Shown piece by piece: positions 25,070 to 39,400 of a stretch of DNA of 64,000 nt. Position 1 is the stretch's first letter. The number at the start of each line of letters is the position of its first letter. The notes under the pieces are model-generated. The model worked only from the letters and a program-made list of their open reading frames with translations. It did not search any database and had not been told where the DNA came from. Source of the DNA: Aulostomus chinensis (taxonomy: Eukaryota > Chordata > Actinopteri > Syngnathiformes > Aulostomidae); the NCBI GenBank assembly GCA_037954235.1, contig JBBMOA010000012.1, positions 8,884,144 to 8,948,143 on the forward strand, read 5' to 3'. Position numbers and translations under genes: made by a program.

Positions 25070-25248
25070 ACAAAATTGGTATCTATATGCTCATATATAT
25101 ACACACACAAAACATATATCTGTATATATTATACATATGCACATATATAAATACAAACATATATACATACATACATATATACATGTACACACATACATAT
25201 ATACTGTATATGTACGGTATGTCTATATATACATATATATGTATATTT
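25012..25248. repeat. (CA)n followed by TA/CA-rich tract
   Basis: A CA run to 25069, a short unique spacer, then about 155 bp of ATAC/ATAT/ATGT words. Confidence 0.9.
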
Positions 25249-25379
25249 TACAATTGTGTTGTAAATAATCAAATGCTTATGCAATCATCATCTCTACTTA
25301 AAGGCAAATCAAGTTGTTAAAGATGTGATGTCCTTGTTGAGGCTTACAGGGGGCACTGTTGGTCTATCAAACATTCTAA

Positions 25380-25421
25380 ACACACACACACACGCACGCA
25401 CACACACACACACACACACAC
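25380..25421. repeat. (CA)n microsatellite
   Basis: A CA run with two CG interruptions. Confidence 0.92.
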
Positions 25422-28400
25422 GGCTCTTTAACTGGCTGCTTAAAAACTTTCCTTCCTGACTTCTTTAACAATACTTCACAAGCACACTCACACACTTGTA
25501 GTGTAAAGCACTCAGGAATCCATTTACTCCCCCCGGGTTTGAGACTGTTATTGTGGGATATAGAACACTGAAGTCAAGGGTACCTTTAAGGAGGCCTGCA
25601 GTTGTTCCACTGAATGGTGATGTGGACACCCCAGTTAACTTTCACAATGGGTGTTATGTCGAGGTCATGCTTTCGACTGTGCCTCGGGGTAATGTGATAG
25701 AAGTCTGAAACTGATTTAGGAAAAATGAAACTGTCTTTTATTCAAGATCTCAAATTAAATTTTGCAGCATGTTTGCAGGGAAAACAGATAATTAAAAAGA
25801 AATCATTATAATACATCCTTAATTGTGCTTTATCATACAAGGTGTGTGGAGAGGGTGATGTAGATGCAGCCGTACTACGCAATCTGTATACATGCAGCCA
25901 TTGTTGCTGATCAAGGCTGACAAGACATGGAAGAGGAAGAGCTGGTCCAACCATAAACTATAAGCAGGGACTCTGGTGCATTTAAAAAAGACAAAGCCTG
26001 AGATAAATAAAAGATGCACCACTGATTTGGGCTTCAGTGGAGTTAACATTAGCAACACATGCTTTTCATGCTTTATTACAAAACAAATGTAAATGCCACA
26101 GAACTGCAGTGTGTCCTCTCCAAACGCCACATTAAAGTTCCCTGGACACGATGGTGCACTCCCATATAAAACTGTGCTCCCTTTGGCCCACCACTCAACC
26201 TGAGGACTTTTATAAAATCCACATCCCAGATCTGTGCATGACTGCTGCTGGCAGGCACAGGGTGCCACACGTGACCAAAAACGGAGGTGGACTCTCCTCT
26301 CTGGGTCTGTCGTTGGAGGCTTTTTTCAGCCTGCATGTCAGATGAGACAGTGGACATGTTCAGGCGTGCGTTACATCGTGGGAAAACGGGCCGCATATGA
26401 GTCACTGTAAGTGGTGTGTGACCGTTTCTACACAAGTGAACCACAGTAAAGCATGCAGAGCACCTTTCAGATCAAAATTTTGAATTAAGCTAACATTGGC
26501 AAACTTTTTAATAATAGGTGTCTCTAAGCTGAACAAACACATGATATGGCTCAGCCACCAGAGCGGAGAATAAAAATAAAAATAAAACAACATCAAAATG
26601 GAAGGCATGTTAGAAAAAGGAGGAAAATAGTGTTTGTTTACATCAGAGCAGGACGTTTAGATCAAATAAAGTGACCTTTTGTTTCTATGACTACTACCTC
26701 CTATGGCCTTATCCAGTTCCAGTGATGCAATAGATGGTGAAATTAACTTGCAACCTGCAGAAATCCTCCAGATTCAAGCAACAGGCCTTTTATTTTGTCC
26801 TTAACTTTGACTCATTTGATTCTTATCAGAGCGTTACAAGATCAAGACACAGACTCAGCGCACCTCTCAAAAACCCAGCCATAAGAGTAGAATAAGAGGT
26901 CTCTTTACAGTACAGGAGAGTACAGAGCTCGATGGACTGATCCAGCACAACAACTGAGGCTGCTACTGTAATGATTTATGTTAATATCATCACATTCACA
27001 TGGAATTCAATAGTTTTTAAAGTCTTCAGGAACGATAAAGACGTTTACATCTGCTGCGGGCTTTATAACACCAGTGGAAACAAGGCCAATAGACCCTTTG
27101 ATCATCTCGTGTTGATCTTAACATATCTTAAGAATATTCTTTTTTTTTTTAAATAAGAAGTGAGAATATTATTGGGATTTAAATACAGATATGGGATATT
27201 TGTTTTTTCCTTGCAAAAATGCCTACTTTAGCTGATGATTATTTGTTGTATATTGGTTTTAATTCATGTTTTCCACCAAACATGACAGTCCTGATGTGCG
27301 GATTAATATATATTCCCACTTTCTTTCCCTCTTTCACTTCTCTCCTCCCTCCCTCTCTCACATCCTCACATTCAGGGTATGCAAACAACAAAAAGAGGAA
27401 TCTATAATCTATTAATAACAAGCTTCAGGTATCCAGGAAGGGTCATCCTGGTTAAAAACAGTTTCTTTAAATATTTATATGTTCTTTACTCAGCTGACTC
27501 TTTTCTTTTTCTTTATTTTACTCATTTATTTGGTGTCCTTTGATTCATTCATCGCAATCGACTAGCATTCATTCTAAAGTTGGATAGAGACTAAAAGAGG
27601 TTATGGAGTTTTTAAAATTGTATTTCACCATTTATAAGGACCCTGAACTGTGAAATTGCAAAACAGCAAGTGATGAAGTACAGACCTTTCTAATCATTCA
27701 GAGAGGACTTCAGCCTTAAGAGCAACCTGCAGTCTTTCATTGCTGTCGTACTGGCAAAAGTTCATCATCCCTGACCTCGTAGAATAAACGGATTCAAGAA
27801 ATGCACGATGGAGGTGAGGCATCACACTCTGTCCTTCATCAGCCTCGCTCGTGGCCTCGTAGTCCCGCCACAATTATTCTCTGATTTGGTTGCTATGACA
27901 TTTAGATGCTCCGTGTTTAACCAGGATTTATAATCATGACTTCAACTGTCCCGCAAGAGCTCAACAGATGCAGCTGGAGGCTCAGGTGGCAAACACACTG
28001 AATAACCATGGAGAGGCAGCTGGAGGACAGTTCATCCGGGTCAAGGTCAAGACGCTCCCCGGAGGCGGACGTTTTTTGGGGGTTTTTTTTAATCATCATG
28101 TGTGTATTTCTATCTCTCTCTGACCACTCTTTGTTCCATTCTGCCAAGAACATATAAATGATTTGCCCACACAAAATGCTCCATGAGGTTAAGCGACCCT
28201 CGTTGTCATGGTGACAACAACAACAAGGTTAGGCAATGATCAGTCAAGCACAGCATCGCTGCAGCTCTCATTTGCACTGATTGTCTTGCAACTTATTTCC
28301 ACCTTTGCACTTGTACTACGATGTTTATGATAGCGTAACGATGTGTGCTAGTGTTGTTTTTGTGGCATACAGAACTCAGGTGGAAACAGCTTGTGGTATT

Positions 28401-29359
28401 TTTAAGTTCTATTTTGAAAATGGCATAGTATCGCAATGTGCATCATATTGCCAGGACATCGTAAAAGAAATCATGTGGTGCCACTTGTAGCACGACATTT
28501 GTGTTTTGAGGTCCTTGCTAATATCCAGTTCTAGTTCCAACCTCTTTCAAAATAGCCTCCTGGTTTCCAACCATAGAAAAAACAACCCATCCGCTGTCTG
28601 TCAGGAAGCTCTGGCAGTGTTCATTACTGCGTTCTAGATTCATCAGTACTCCCAGGTGACAAAGTGAGATCACATCATTTCTGCTGATCACTGCTTCTGC
28701 ATCTAGGAATCATGGGTAGTAATGACTGTCAAGCAGAATCTCTCACCAGGGGTGCAGACAGAGATTCAGGACCCCACGAAAATGCATTGGCCATTCTAGT
28801 AGAATTTTCTTGTATGTCGATGGCTCTTTTATTTGTGGCCGATTAACCACTACTGACTATAAAAGATGATTATTAGGTTATGAAAGCACATATGCAATAA
28901 AAGCCATCCTAATCCTGCCGCAGTCAAATGAACAATAACCCCCCCCCCAAAAAAATATACATCTTTACTTTTTCCCCAATCAAGGTTTTGTCCTAATTTC
29001 ATTTCTTCTATAATACGATCAGATTTTTGAGTCCGAGAGAGAAAAGAGGGAAAAAAATGCATTTCAAGAGGTCTGAGGAAAATCTCTTTCAGCTCCCATA
29101 AGTCAGCTGCAGTCGCTCAAGGGCACAGGATGAGCGATGTCATTACAGTCGCATTGTGAATGTGATTGGTCACAGCTCATATGTGACAAACGATGGAGGT
29201 TTGCTCCACTGGTTTGTTAGGGGGATGAGTGAGATCAATGGATTCTTTAAATGAGGATATTATCAAGGGATTAACGTACGAGTGTTATCAAAGGAATATT
29301 ATTGACAGTTGAGACTGTGGGTGCTAGATTTACTCACTCAGCCGAGGGCGTAGTGTGAT

Positions 29360-29361
<2 letters not shown>

Positions 29362-29412
<51 letters not shown>
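29362..29412. repeat. (TG)n microsatellite
   Basis: A TG run of about 51 bp, interrupted by nothing visible. Confidence 0.95.
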
Positions 29413-29413
<1 letters not shown>

Positions 29414-30400
29414 CATTAGCAGGATATTTCAAAACCTAAAGGAAAGATTGATGAAAATAGAAGGGATTCATTGCTGGAGGTGATCAGGATCAAATTTGAG
29501 ATCAAACCAGACTGGACAGGTCACAGCTACCGGTGTTTTGCCATCATGCCAGACTAACTGATGGAGTCCATGTCGAACAGTTGACCTGTTTTAGATACAA
29601 TCGTTGATTTACAATAGCATCAAATCCTCTTGCTTCTGCACCTCAGAGCCAGTAAGAGGGCATAAAGACTCATCATTCTCAGTCTGCAGAGAGGGTGGAG
29701 AGGGAGTGTTGGCTCCATTACAACACCCACCACCACTACAGCCAATAGCTAAATTTTATTGCACTAGTCAGGTTTCAACCAATAGAGGGCAGCCTCTATG
29801 CATGGTTAAAACACAATATTATTACAATGTGTTGCACTAAAATGTGCACATGTGGACCCGATTCACCTCTAAATAAACATAAATGTTGTTTTTTTTGGTG
29901 AAAAGAGTGAGAGGATTGATTAGTGGGCTTTTTTTCCAAAAGAATTTCAGTCTAGGTTTACAGATCACTTAGCATGTTGTGTCTATGTCATGGAGACAGG
30001 CTACATTTTACGGATCCTGGGCCCCAGGCCCCAGAGCAGATGATGCCTTTAACACCCCCTGCATCAATGGTAGAATCAGAAATCTGTGTGGTTCCAGCCA
30101 CATAGAACTGACGCCTCTGTTCTTGCTGCCAAATACATGTGTGTAAGGGTGACAACTAGTGGCAGAGTTGTTTTGTGACGCATGATTGATTGTGAGAGGG
30201 AAGGATTAAACCTGACTAAATCCGAATGTTCAGCAGGACTTATGTGTTGCCCCAAATTGCCTTCAGCTATCTTCACATCTGAAACTGCCTGTTTTTGCTG
30301 ACAAACACGTTCAAATTTCAGATCAGTCATGCGAGAACACACGAGCAGCAAAATCCCCCATTCTAAACCGCCAACAAAAAGCCACATGAGTCAGCAATGC

Positions 30401-33400
30401 GGTGAAAGGACTGTCAGATCTGACAATTCGCACTTGTACCACATTTCCAATTAAGGCAGGGAAAATGATTTTTGCCATTTAATTAGCATCACTTTGCACA
30501 TCGTGGATTGTTTCACAACCGTTGGCAACTCTGAATGAGTCGCTTCACAGAAGAAAAATGACAGCAACTCAATTCAATTTGGGAGCTTTTATATAATATA
30601 ACTAAATATTGATATTTGACAATTAAGTGACTATGTATTTTTGTTAATGCTCAAAAGTTTTCCATGACAACCTCATGAATATGTCTTCCACTAATATGCT
30701 GTTGACACGTAGGATGTAGGATCATATAAAATATATTTGTGATGTACAACATACACAGGATTGTAACTTATGAGAAAATATTTAAAGCCTGAAAACTACA
30801 TTGGGAGCAGTTTGTTTCAAAAGAGTTTCAGAAACAAAGACGTGTTCCACTGTGATGTCACGCTTATATTTATCCACACATTTAGCAGTGCGGAAGGATT
30901 TAGGATATTTGAGTGATGGAGCATTTTGCAATTTGCAGCTTTAAATCGGATATTTTCTGTACTGCGCTGCACCTTGCGGATGAGAGTATTTGTAAATGGA
31001 TAATCTCATTAATGGCTTCTAAATCCAGGTGTTCGGCTAATCTTTTCATTACATTCTACTTATCTTCATCCAAGAGGTATAATTCTGTGAACACAGGCAA
31101 ATGGTCCTTTTTTCTCCACAATAACTTTCCTCCAAAATGCACCATCTTGAGAGGAGAGTGGGAGCTTGCCTGGCGGAATGGTCGGCAGCTGCTGGTAGTT
31201 GATGCGCTACACTCTAAGGATTAATTTAGTTTGGAAAAATGTTGCTAAAAACACTGGTACAGTTTTAAGAATCCATCTGAAATCTGTTCTGTGTTTTACT
31301 GCATGCTTGTGTCCATTTAGTGTTGCACTCATCAGCTTGTGACAGAACAAAACTGTACCCATTCGATTGTGTCACACAATTGAAAATCACGTCCAGAATT
31401 AATGTATCACGATATTCCTTTACCGTTTGTTGCAGTCCTGGCATGACTGTATGTGTTGTGTTGCTGTTCCACTGACAGCTAACAGTTCCTCTCATTTGTT
31501 GGTTGCTCCTGGAAGATCCCCTCCAGTCATTGCCTCTTTGTCTTCCCACCTCTTTGTCTTCCCGTCACCTCTCCTCAGCCGTGGATCCCAGCAGTCTATG
31601 TGTGGCGCCCTGCATTAGCGCCGTGCATCAGGAGCTGCCTGTGCGCCTTCATCAGCAGTCAGCCCTCGTTCCTCTAGAATCTGCTATGTTCTGTACCATG
31701 TGCCCGTAGCTCCGTGTTAACTTGTTCTCGGGCAACCAGCCATTTCTGCTACCTCGTATGAAGTATTGCAAGGCTCAATTTGTGTTGACCCGGTAGGTAC
31801 CCGTGTTTTACTCTGTCATTTTACACACATGTAGGAGAATCCCGTGTTATTATCACCAGGCCTTGTGGGTGGTAGCTGCCATGGGTTCTTTTTGTATTGA
31901 AGTAGGTAAAGTTAGAGTAGCCAGAAAGAGCTAATTTATTTTGTCAGGTAAGCTAGCACAACTCGGGGAAAGATAGTAAAGGTTTTGTTGTTGTTGTGTT
32001 TGCGATGGTTTGTTGTCACCTGCAAATCTTCCCAGAATTCCCCGCCTCCGTGTTGTGTTTGTGTCACCTTGAAAGTGGTAAGTTGTAAAACGGCTTTCAC
32101 CCCAAAAGAGCTCCAAAACACCTTTGAGGCTTGCAACTAGCGGGGACTCATATCACCAAAAGCTGATTATCGTAATCGGTATTTCAGGGTGAAAAAGTTT
32201 GCTTAACCGGGAGCTCAGAGCTCTATAACTGATCAATTAGTGGAGTCCGGGGTGACTGTGTTACCTGCAGAAGCTGAGGAAATAAAGCAATATAGAATTT
32301 AGAGGAATACATACAGTCATAATCCAAAGAAAGGCTTCAATCAATTGAAAATCTGTGTTTGAAAACTTGGAATCAGATAAAAAAAAAAATAAAAAAAAGA
32401 GTTGCAAGATTGAAATAGTTTGAAGGGTTGTTTTGTGTTTTTATGGGCAAGGAAAAAAACCTGCCTCACATTTATCACGATGGCCTGGTGTGGAATATTG
32501 TTTATTTCCCAGCTCTAAATTACTTGAATGTAAAATAAATATTTTCAAAGAAGTCAAGTTTATTTATATTGAATGCACATTTCATACAGCAGTTGTGAAA
32601 TCAATGTGCTTTGATAATAAAAAAATAAAAAAGAATAAAATACGAACATAAAAATAGGCTGCCACGGTAGATAAAATGTACAGCCCCTATCCTTCCGTGT
32701 CAGTGCAGTAACTCATGGGAATATAAGTAAAATGTGGTACAGCCTCATCACATATGAAGTATTAATATTGTATTACGGTGGTACTCTCTTGACGTGAAAT
32801 TATATAACTAAAACCTACGCCATAAGTAACAGCAGGACTGCCTCAAGCATATAATTGACTTTAATTCCCAGCCGCCCACAACAGCATATCTACTGTAGCA
32901 CAGGAAATATCAAAGAATGGCACAAATAGATGAAGACTGACTCTCATTTTTTGCTTGTGACACTGCATGTAAGGCAACGATTGTTCTAAACCTCACGACT
33001 TCTTCCTTGACCATTATCACTCCGTCCATCAAAAGACGAGAAAAAAGAAAGGAGGAGGAATGTTTAGTTGTTGCGAGGCCTAATGGCGTCTCTAAGATTG
33101 AGCACAAACCAATTAGCCTGGCTGACCTTAGAGATGGTGTGTCAGCCTGTCAGTCTCTGGGAGAGGGGCTGAGAAGCAAATCTTATCTCTGTCTGACTGT
33201 TAAAAAGAGTAGAGGAGGAGGATGGTGGTATTGATGGAGGAGCCTGGCGGAAGGGTCAATTAGGAAATCACTTGTGGTGCCGACTAAAAAAAAAGATCCA
33301 ACGAGGACGGTTTTATCAGCATTCGCGTCACGTATAATCTCCTTTTAGGACAGATGCATGGCCTTTGTTGGGAGGGTCTTTTATTACCATTGTCTCAGTC

Positions 33401-36400
33401 GTCATTTTCAGTTATCATCTGCCTTAATCGGGGTTATGAAGGGTTAAAGATGATAAACCGTATCAGTGCTTTTCATTTAACAACTGTTAGACCTGTGTGT
33501 CATTACAGAGGCAAAAAAACCCCAACCCAAAACAGTCCTCACAATTGGTCTTTAATTAGGGAGTGTTCTTTTAAGCCAAGACCTCTTTGACATGGCACCA
33601 TGCCACCAGGCTTAAAGGGATAAAAATTGATAAACAGCTGCTTTATATCTGATACGCTCTTGTTTATTTCCTCCTTGTTTCTCATTTGGTTTCGATGTGT
33701 GCAAAGTAACAGAACTGCCACCGGCAGAAGATAGCTGAGGGCGCTGGCATGCATCATAGTGATAGTCGCTCAGTTTTATTTTTTGCCCTCAAGAAGGGCT
33801 TCTTTAAAGATTCACACTAAGTTAGCTCAGTGTTGCGGAGAGATTTATTTACAGGGAAGGCTGATTCCACACTGTCCCAATGCTTGCAACAGATATTCAT
33901 ATCTTCACATATTTGAACCAGAAGAGATATAAACTGCTGGTTAATACATTTCTGGCTTGAGTACCCTCCCCATCAGTAGTTTCCTCTGCCAAGTACCCCC
34001 TTGACCAACCACGTCCTTTTTGACAGTCGTAGTTAACCCACTGATGCCAGCTTCTTCGCAACCTAGTTCCACCCGTTTGGGTGTTTCCTTTTTGTCCCCC
34101 CCAATTGTCTGCGTTTGGAGTCCTTCGCTAATGCTAAATTGCTCAGGATACAATAATTGTGATGTGGGCATTATTTATAATCTACATTAAAAAAGGGAAA
34201 TACTGTATTTCTCTATTCGCAGTTTACTACTAAACAGTGTACATGGAAATGACCTATCACTGATAAATCATTCATGTGAAAAAAAAAGAAAAGAAAAGGG
34301 GAAACTCTGTAAAGCTTGTGTCCTTTTTAATGATGGCAACCTAAATCATGTAAATGTGACCGTTATAACCCAGCACCACCCATTAAAGCCTCCCATGAGC
34401 AATACAAGAACCTGAAAATCATCTCTGAGTGGGTTTATAAATCTCCCTCTCCATTTTGAAAATTACACAAAGAGGACCAAAGAAAACAGTGAAAAAATAA
34501 CAGCAGAAAACCTAGAAATCAGAATGCACAGCGCTCTCGGCTTTCAAGGTTACTCCCAGGGAGAAGAACTGTGCTGCAACTTCTTGAAATCTGCATCTGA
34601 GGTCTTTACCAGCCTCTTTTTTTTTTCTTTTTTTTTTTCCATAATTCTAGAAAAGAATGTGACTCATGCCAAGTGGTGGATATTAAGCCAGTGACATGTT
34701 GGTGGTGCTGCTGCTGTACAGAACATCTGGTGATCCTAGTTGGACTGATAATCAGAAATGGAAGCTGTACAAATCCCTCTCTCCTTTGCTTCCATCCCTC
34801 CCTACATCTGCAGGTGTGTGCATGGACGAGCACTGACTCGCCACTTCATCCGATACGTTGCACCATATTTGGTTTGGCGAGCAGTCTTTTTTTTTTTTTT
34901 TTGCATTAACCTCTACTGGGTTTCTTTGTGTTAGCATGATGCTAGTTTGAAAAATACACGAGGGAGTTAAAACCATAGAAATTTGTTAATGGTGCTCTGG
35001 TGTTGAATTGTTTGTTCCTTTGGTCAGACCTGCCACGCAGGAGGATTACTGAGGGGTGGAGGGTGTCAGACCTCTATCTTTCAGAGCCATTTAATCATGC
35101 AAAAGAGCTTCTAAATAAGTCCCCGAATAGCAATTGATTCTCTTTTATTAAGGATACCTCGTAGGATATCCTGCTTTATTATGGTCTGGCTGGAGAAGTC
35201 CTTCTCTGAATTTCACACACACACTCTAAATCCTTAGTCGCCTGTTTGTTTACTCAAGTAATGAGAACACTGTAAAGAAATTAATCACGTCTGGGAAACC
35301 CGAGGTGGCCCACTGTTCATGGTAGTCAAGCCAGACTACGCTTGGGTCGCTATCAGCCCCTCAGACGCTACTGGAAGATTTAGGAGGTCTTCATACCAAC
35401 TGCAGGAGCTCTACCAGTTATTCCACTGTGGCAGAGTGCTTGTTTTCCTGACTTTCTGCCGTAGCGTACTTACGATCCTCGACGAGACGCGATCAAATAG
35501 AATTATCATGAGTAATGTACACAACTAAGCATGAAGGAAAAATAGATTTTCAGATGGATTCTTAACCAATTAAGTATATTCCCAATCAAGCCATTCAGTT
35601 CAGCATTTAAAAATTCTTGTTTTTTTTTTAGTGTTCTTTAGGGACAGCACAAGCAACGAATGAGCAAGGACCAAAGACCACATGATGAAAAAAAAAAACC
35701 TCTTACGCACTAGAACGTCAAAATAACAGACAATGGCTGTCGTCAGTCGCATTCCTGCATCTGTAATATCATATTTGAGCTTTGGTAGTGGACCTACATA
35801 CAGGTAAGATTAAGACAAAAAAGAAACCTGCTCCAAATTTGAAAAAAAAAAAAAAAAAAAAAAGCCTCAAAAACTTGAATGATCCGAAGAGTTTGATACA
35901 TTTTCATTTATCAACTTGAAGGAAGCAATACTTTTAAGAGACCGCCACCCACCGCCAGTAACAAGTAATGATTTAGATCATGATTAGAGATGAAGGTGCC
36001 TTTTAGTGGTTGAAAAGAGTTCCGAACGACTGATCTCTCACTTTTTAAGGGAAGAGCATTATAAAGTCGGCCGGTCTACGCAATTGAATTCATGCCCACT
36101 AGCTGTTAATGGCTTTTGCATGAAAAAGGGGGTATGGCCTCGAAACTAACCGGAAAGCATTTTATGCATTTTGAGGGCAAAGTGCCACTGATGTTAAAGC
36201 AGAAACTGCTCAGAAAATGTGGTGGCAATTCTGATTTAATCACCTTTGGTCTACGGTCCACGCATAGCAGGTCCAGCTAAACATCGTTGGGAGGAAGTGA
36301 CACTAAGTTGTGTGCTTTTTGTCTGCACTGCACTCATTTGACTTGCTCTTTAAATGCTTTAGCAGATGATTTTTCCATCCTTACTGTTGAATACAGTTAT

Positions 36401-39400
36401 TGCAGGCTGTAAAAAAAGGGGGGGGGGGGTCAAAGGACACATCTTTAGGTGGATGAACTGAAAATCCTCAAACAGCCACATCAGCTCTGCCAAAGTGATG
36501 ATGCAGCACTTTCCTGAACCTCATAAAGGTGACGAGGCCTGCAGTTTGCTCCCAGTAACTGTGCGATCGGGGCCTCGAGGCCATGGACTGGAACACTCAC
36601 CAGGTGGTAGATTTTTAAAGTCACACACTGTTACAAACGGTGATATTGTGTTCTTACTATTTTCATTTTATGTAAGCTTTTTTATGAACTTGCCATGACC
36701 TGCCTTGCTCAAACTTGCTTCTTGATTGTGACTTGAGATCCAATGTCAGTCAATATTTCAGTAAAACCAAAGGACGTGCACATTGAAAAGATAATGCTTT
36801 TACTGCACAGTGTTTGTCGAGCCAGTATGTAAAGCTACAGGATGTGTGCATCCCCGCTCCATCCAAACATTAAACATTCCCGCTCGCCTGGTTTGAAAGG
36901 CTGTGTTTACTGAGGATCCCCTGTGTTTCTCAAACACACACAAGAGTGCCGAGCATTGTGTTTTATGTGTGAGCATCTCTCTTCTGCTTGTTGCCCCGGA
37001 GTCGCAATATCGATAAATATATATCAATAGATGACATTCAAAACTAACCACCCCCTGGCGGGAAAACAAGCAGGAAATGGATAGCACACCATTAACTCTA
37101 ATAACTGCTCAGTGGACAACTTTCTCTCGCTTAATCACGGCGAAGTAAGAATAGAAGCAGAGTGCTCTGGCAAAAAAAAAACAAAAAATTAAAAATGAGG
37201 CTATTGTTACATAGGATTGCTACTGTATGTCAGAAATTGGGAGTTAAATTTTCTAATTATTGTCATTTTTGCATTGAGATTTTAACTTTCAGGACGGGAG
37301 CAATGCATCACGAGTGGATTTTTTTTTTCCCTCGGTCCTATAAAATTTTCAATAAAACATTAACCACTGGCTGAATGAGCGGAACTCAAATGAGTCCGGG
37401 CCATTTTTTTTAATGAGGTCATAACAGTTTGATATTAGCAATATTTTTGTTGATCAACACTTGATATAGATTGATTTCAGGTACTTTGTTACGAGTTGCA
37501 ACCATAGAGGAATGAATTATAGTAGTGGAGAGTAAAACGACACCATCAGGAGCTGAAAAAGAGCTGACGTGATCACCAAGGCAGTAACAGTACATGGCCT
37601 TCGAAATGTTTCACTTCTCTAGTCAGTCCAGTGCACACAGTGGAGCAGACAAGACCATCTACCTGTCGATCTTCACATATAAATACATCTCTTAATAAAA
37701 TACATTTCATTTCTCCTTCCCAGCTAAAACGGGAGATGCACTGCGTACCATAAATAAATCCATTATGATACAGGGTATTGTGGGTGCCCACACGTGAACC
37801 AAAATAAGAGAGCGTATAGTTTTTCATCTTACATGCGTGTGCTATTTCAGTGCTCTAGATTTACGAGGAAGGAAGAGAAGGCGCGAATGTATAGGCAGGA
37901 AGTGGATATTCAAAACAGCTTCAAGAGCCTCAATGAAGGGTAAAACCATTTTTGAGAAAATATAAACCATATTTGCATTTTTATGACAAACAGGAAGAGT
38001 GAGCTTGGTGGTTCAGAATCCCCCACAGGTGTAAAAGTGGATTTTGGCATATTCATCAAAATATACAGCAGCCCCTTAGTTGATGGGTGCATCTCCATTT
38101 TAGTTGTATTACTTGTTTGGGGTTTTTCTGGTCTCATTTTAAAACAATGCCAAACAGTGTCATTAGTAAAGTAAAAGTGCGATCATACAGGTTATTGGTT
38201 TTAAGTGTCCTAAATCACAGTTTAATGCTTAAAAGTCAAGAAACCGCATGAACCAAAGTCCGATTAAAGTCATTGGTGTTGGTTCAACCCAGAAACAGCG
38301 AGAGCAGGGCCTGCTTCATTCAAGTGCTACACGTCAGTCCAACCAAAGAGTCCCCAAGAATTCAAACTCAAGAGCCTGAAACTGAAAAACTACCTTTGTC
38401 AGAGTGAAGCCACAACAAGCCTGCTCATTCTTGACCAGTCTTCCAACTCTTTTTCAGTATTTTTGTCGGTAAACCCTCAATTCATGAGATTGTTTCATGT
38501 TTTAAAGGGAATCCACAGGAGATTGATCAGGGGAATTATAGCTTGGTGATTTTTGACACGTGAATTACTGTAATAGCAGTGTTGATAATTGCCACTTAAT
38601 GAATTATGATATGGTGGTTTAGCATTATAATGCATCCACAGAGTACTTGGTGAAAGCAGAAGCACTTAATGATATCATTTTGTCACAAAATACCTATCTA
38701 TCTAATCTATATTTGCTTACGTTTCCCAGACTCACCATCACCAGGCTGGAGCCATGAGTCACACATCCCATCTGGGAAACTGACAGCTATATTTACTAAA
38801 AATTATGACTAGGAATCAAAGGGTGGTGGGTGTCTTGATGACTATCCTCCATCTTACACATTAGTCACGTAAGGATATAATTTAGTCCCCTAAGTTAAAA
38901 TTGCTCCTGCATCCAGTTGTTTTGAATATTTAAAGCCTGTTTAGCAGTGAAGTCATGCTGCTTTTTTTGTTTTGGGAGGGGGCTCTTTAATTTTTCAAAA
39001 GCAAAACATTACTATTCAGTGGCTTCACCCCTCTTAACTCCGCCAAGACGTGATAAAAATACCTCTTGAACTGAGGTATAGCAGTGTGACAGCTGCGATG
39101 AGGACCCCCCCCCCCCACACACACACACACACACACACCTTATAGAAATTTCACTGCAAAGACCGATAAAAGGAACCACTAAAGTGTTGGAGCTTTGGAT
39201 TAATTGCACTTGATGTCCATCTTAACACTGAGTGTGATTTCTCTGTGGAGGTGTTATGTAAAACAGGACAACTGTAGGATGAGATGCAGATGAACAGAGG
39301 GAATCTGAACGTTGCATGATAGAGGGACGATAATTGTAAAGGTGTGAAGGTTTATTCACATTTCCACTTTGATTGGATCGTGCCTTCCGTTTTATTTTTA

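Larger units (their letters stand above)
23341..30400. other. Intergenic DNA, no supported gene
   Basis: Nothing coding was recognised on either strand. The region contains CA repeats at 25012-25069 and 25380-25421, a TA/CA-rich tract at about 25094-25248 and a (TG)n tract at 29362-29412. A minus-strand CAG/GTGAGT at 23668 is a possible donor of an upstream non-coding ikzf2 exon, but it is unsupported otherwise. Confidence 0.6.
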
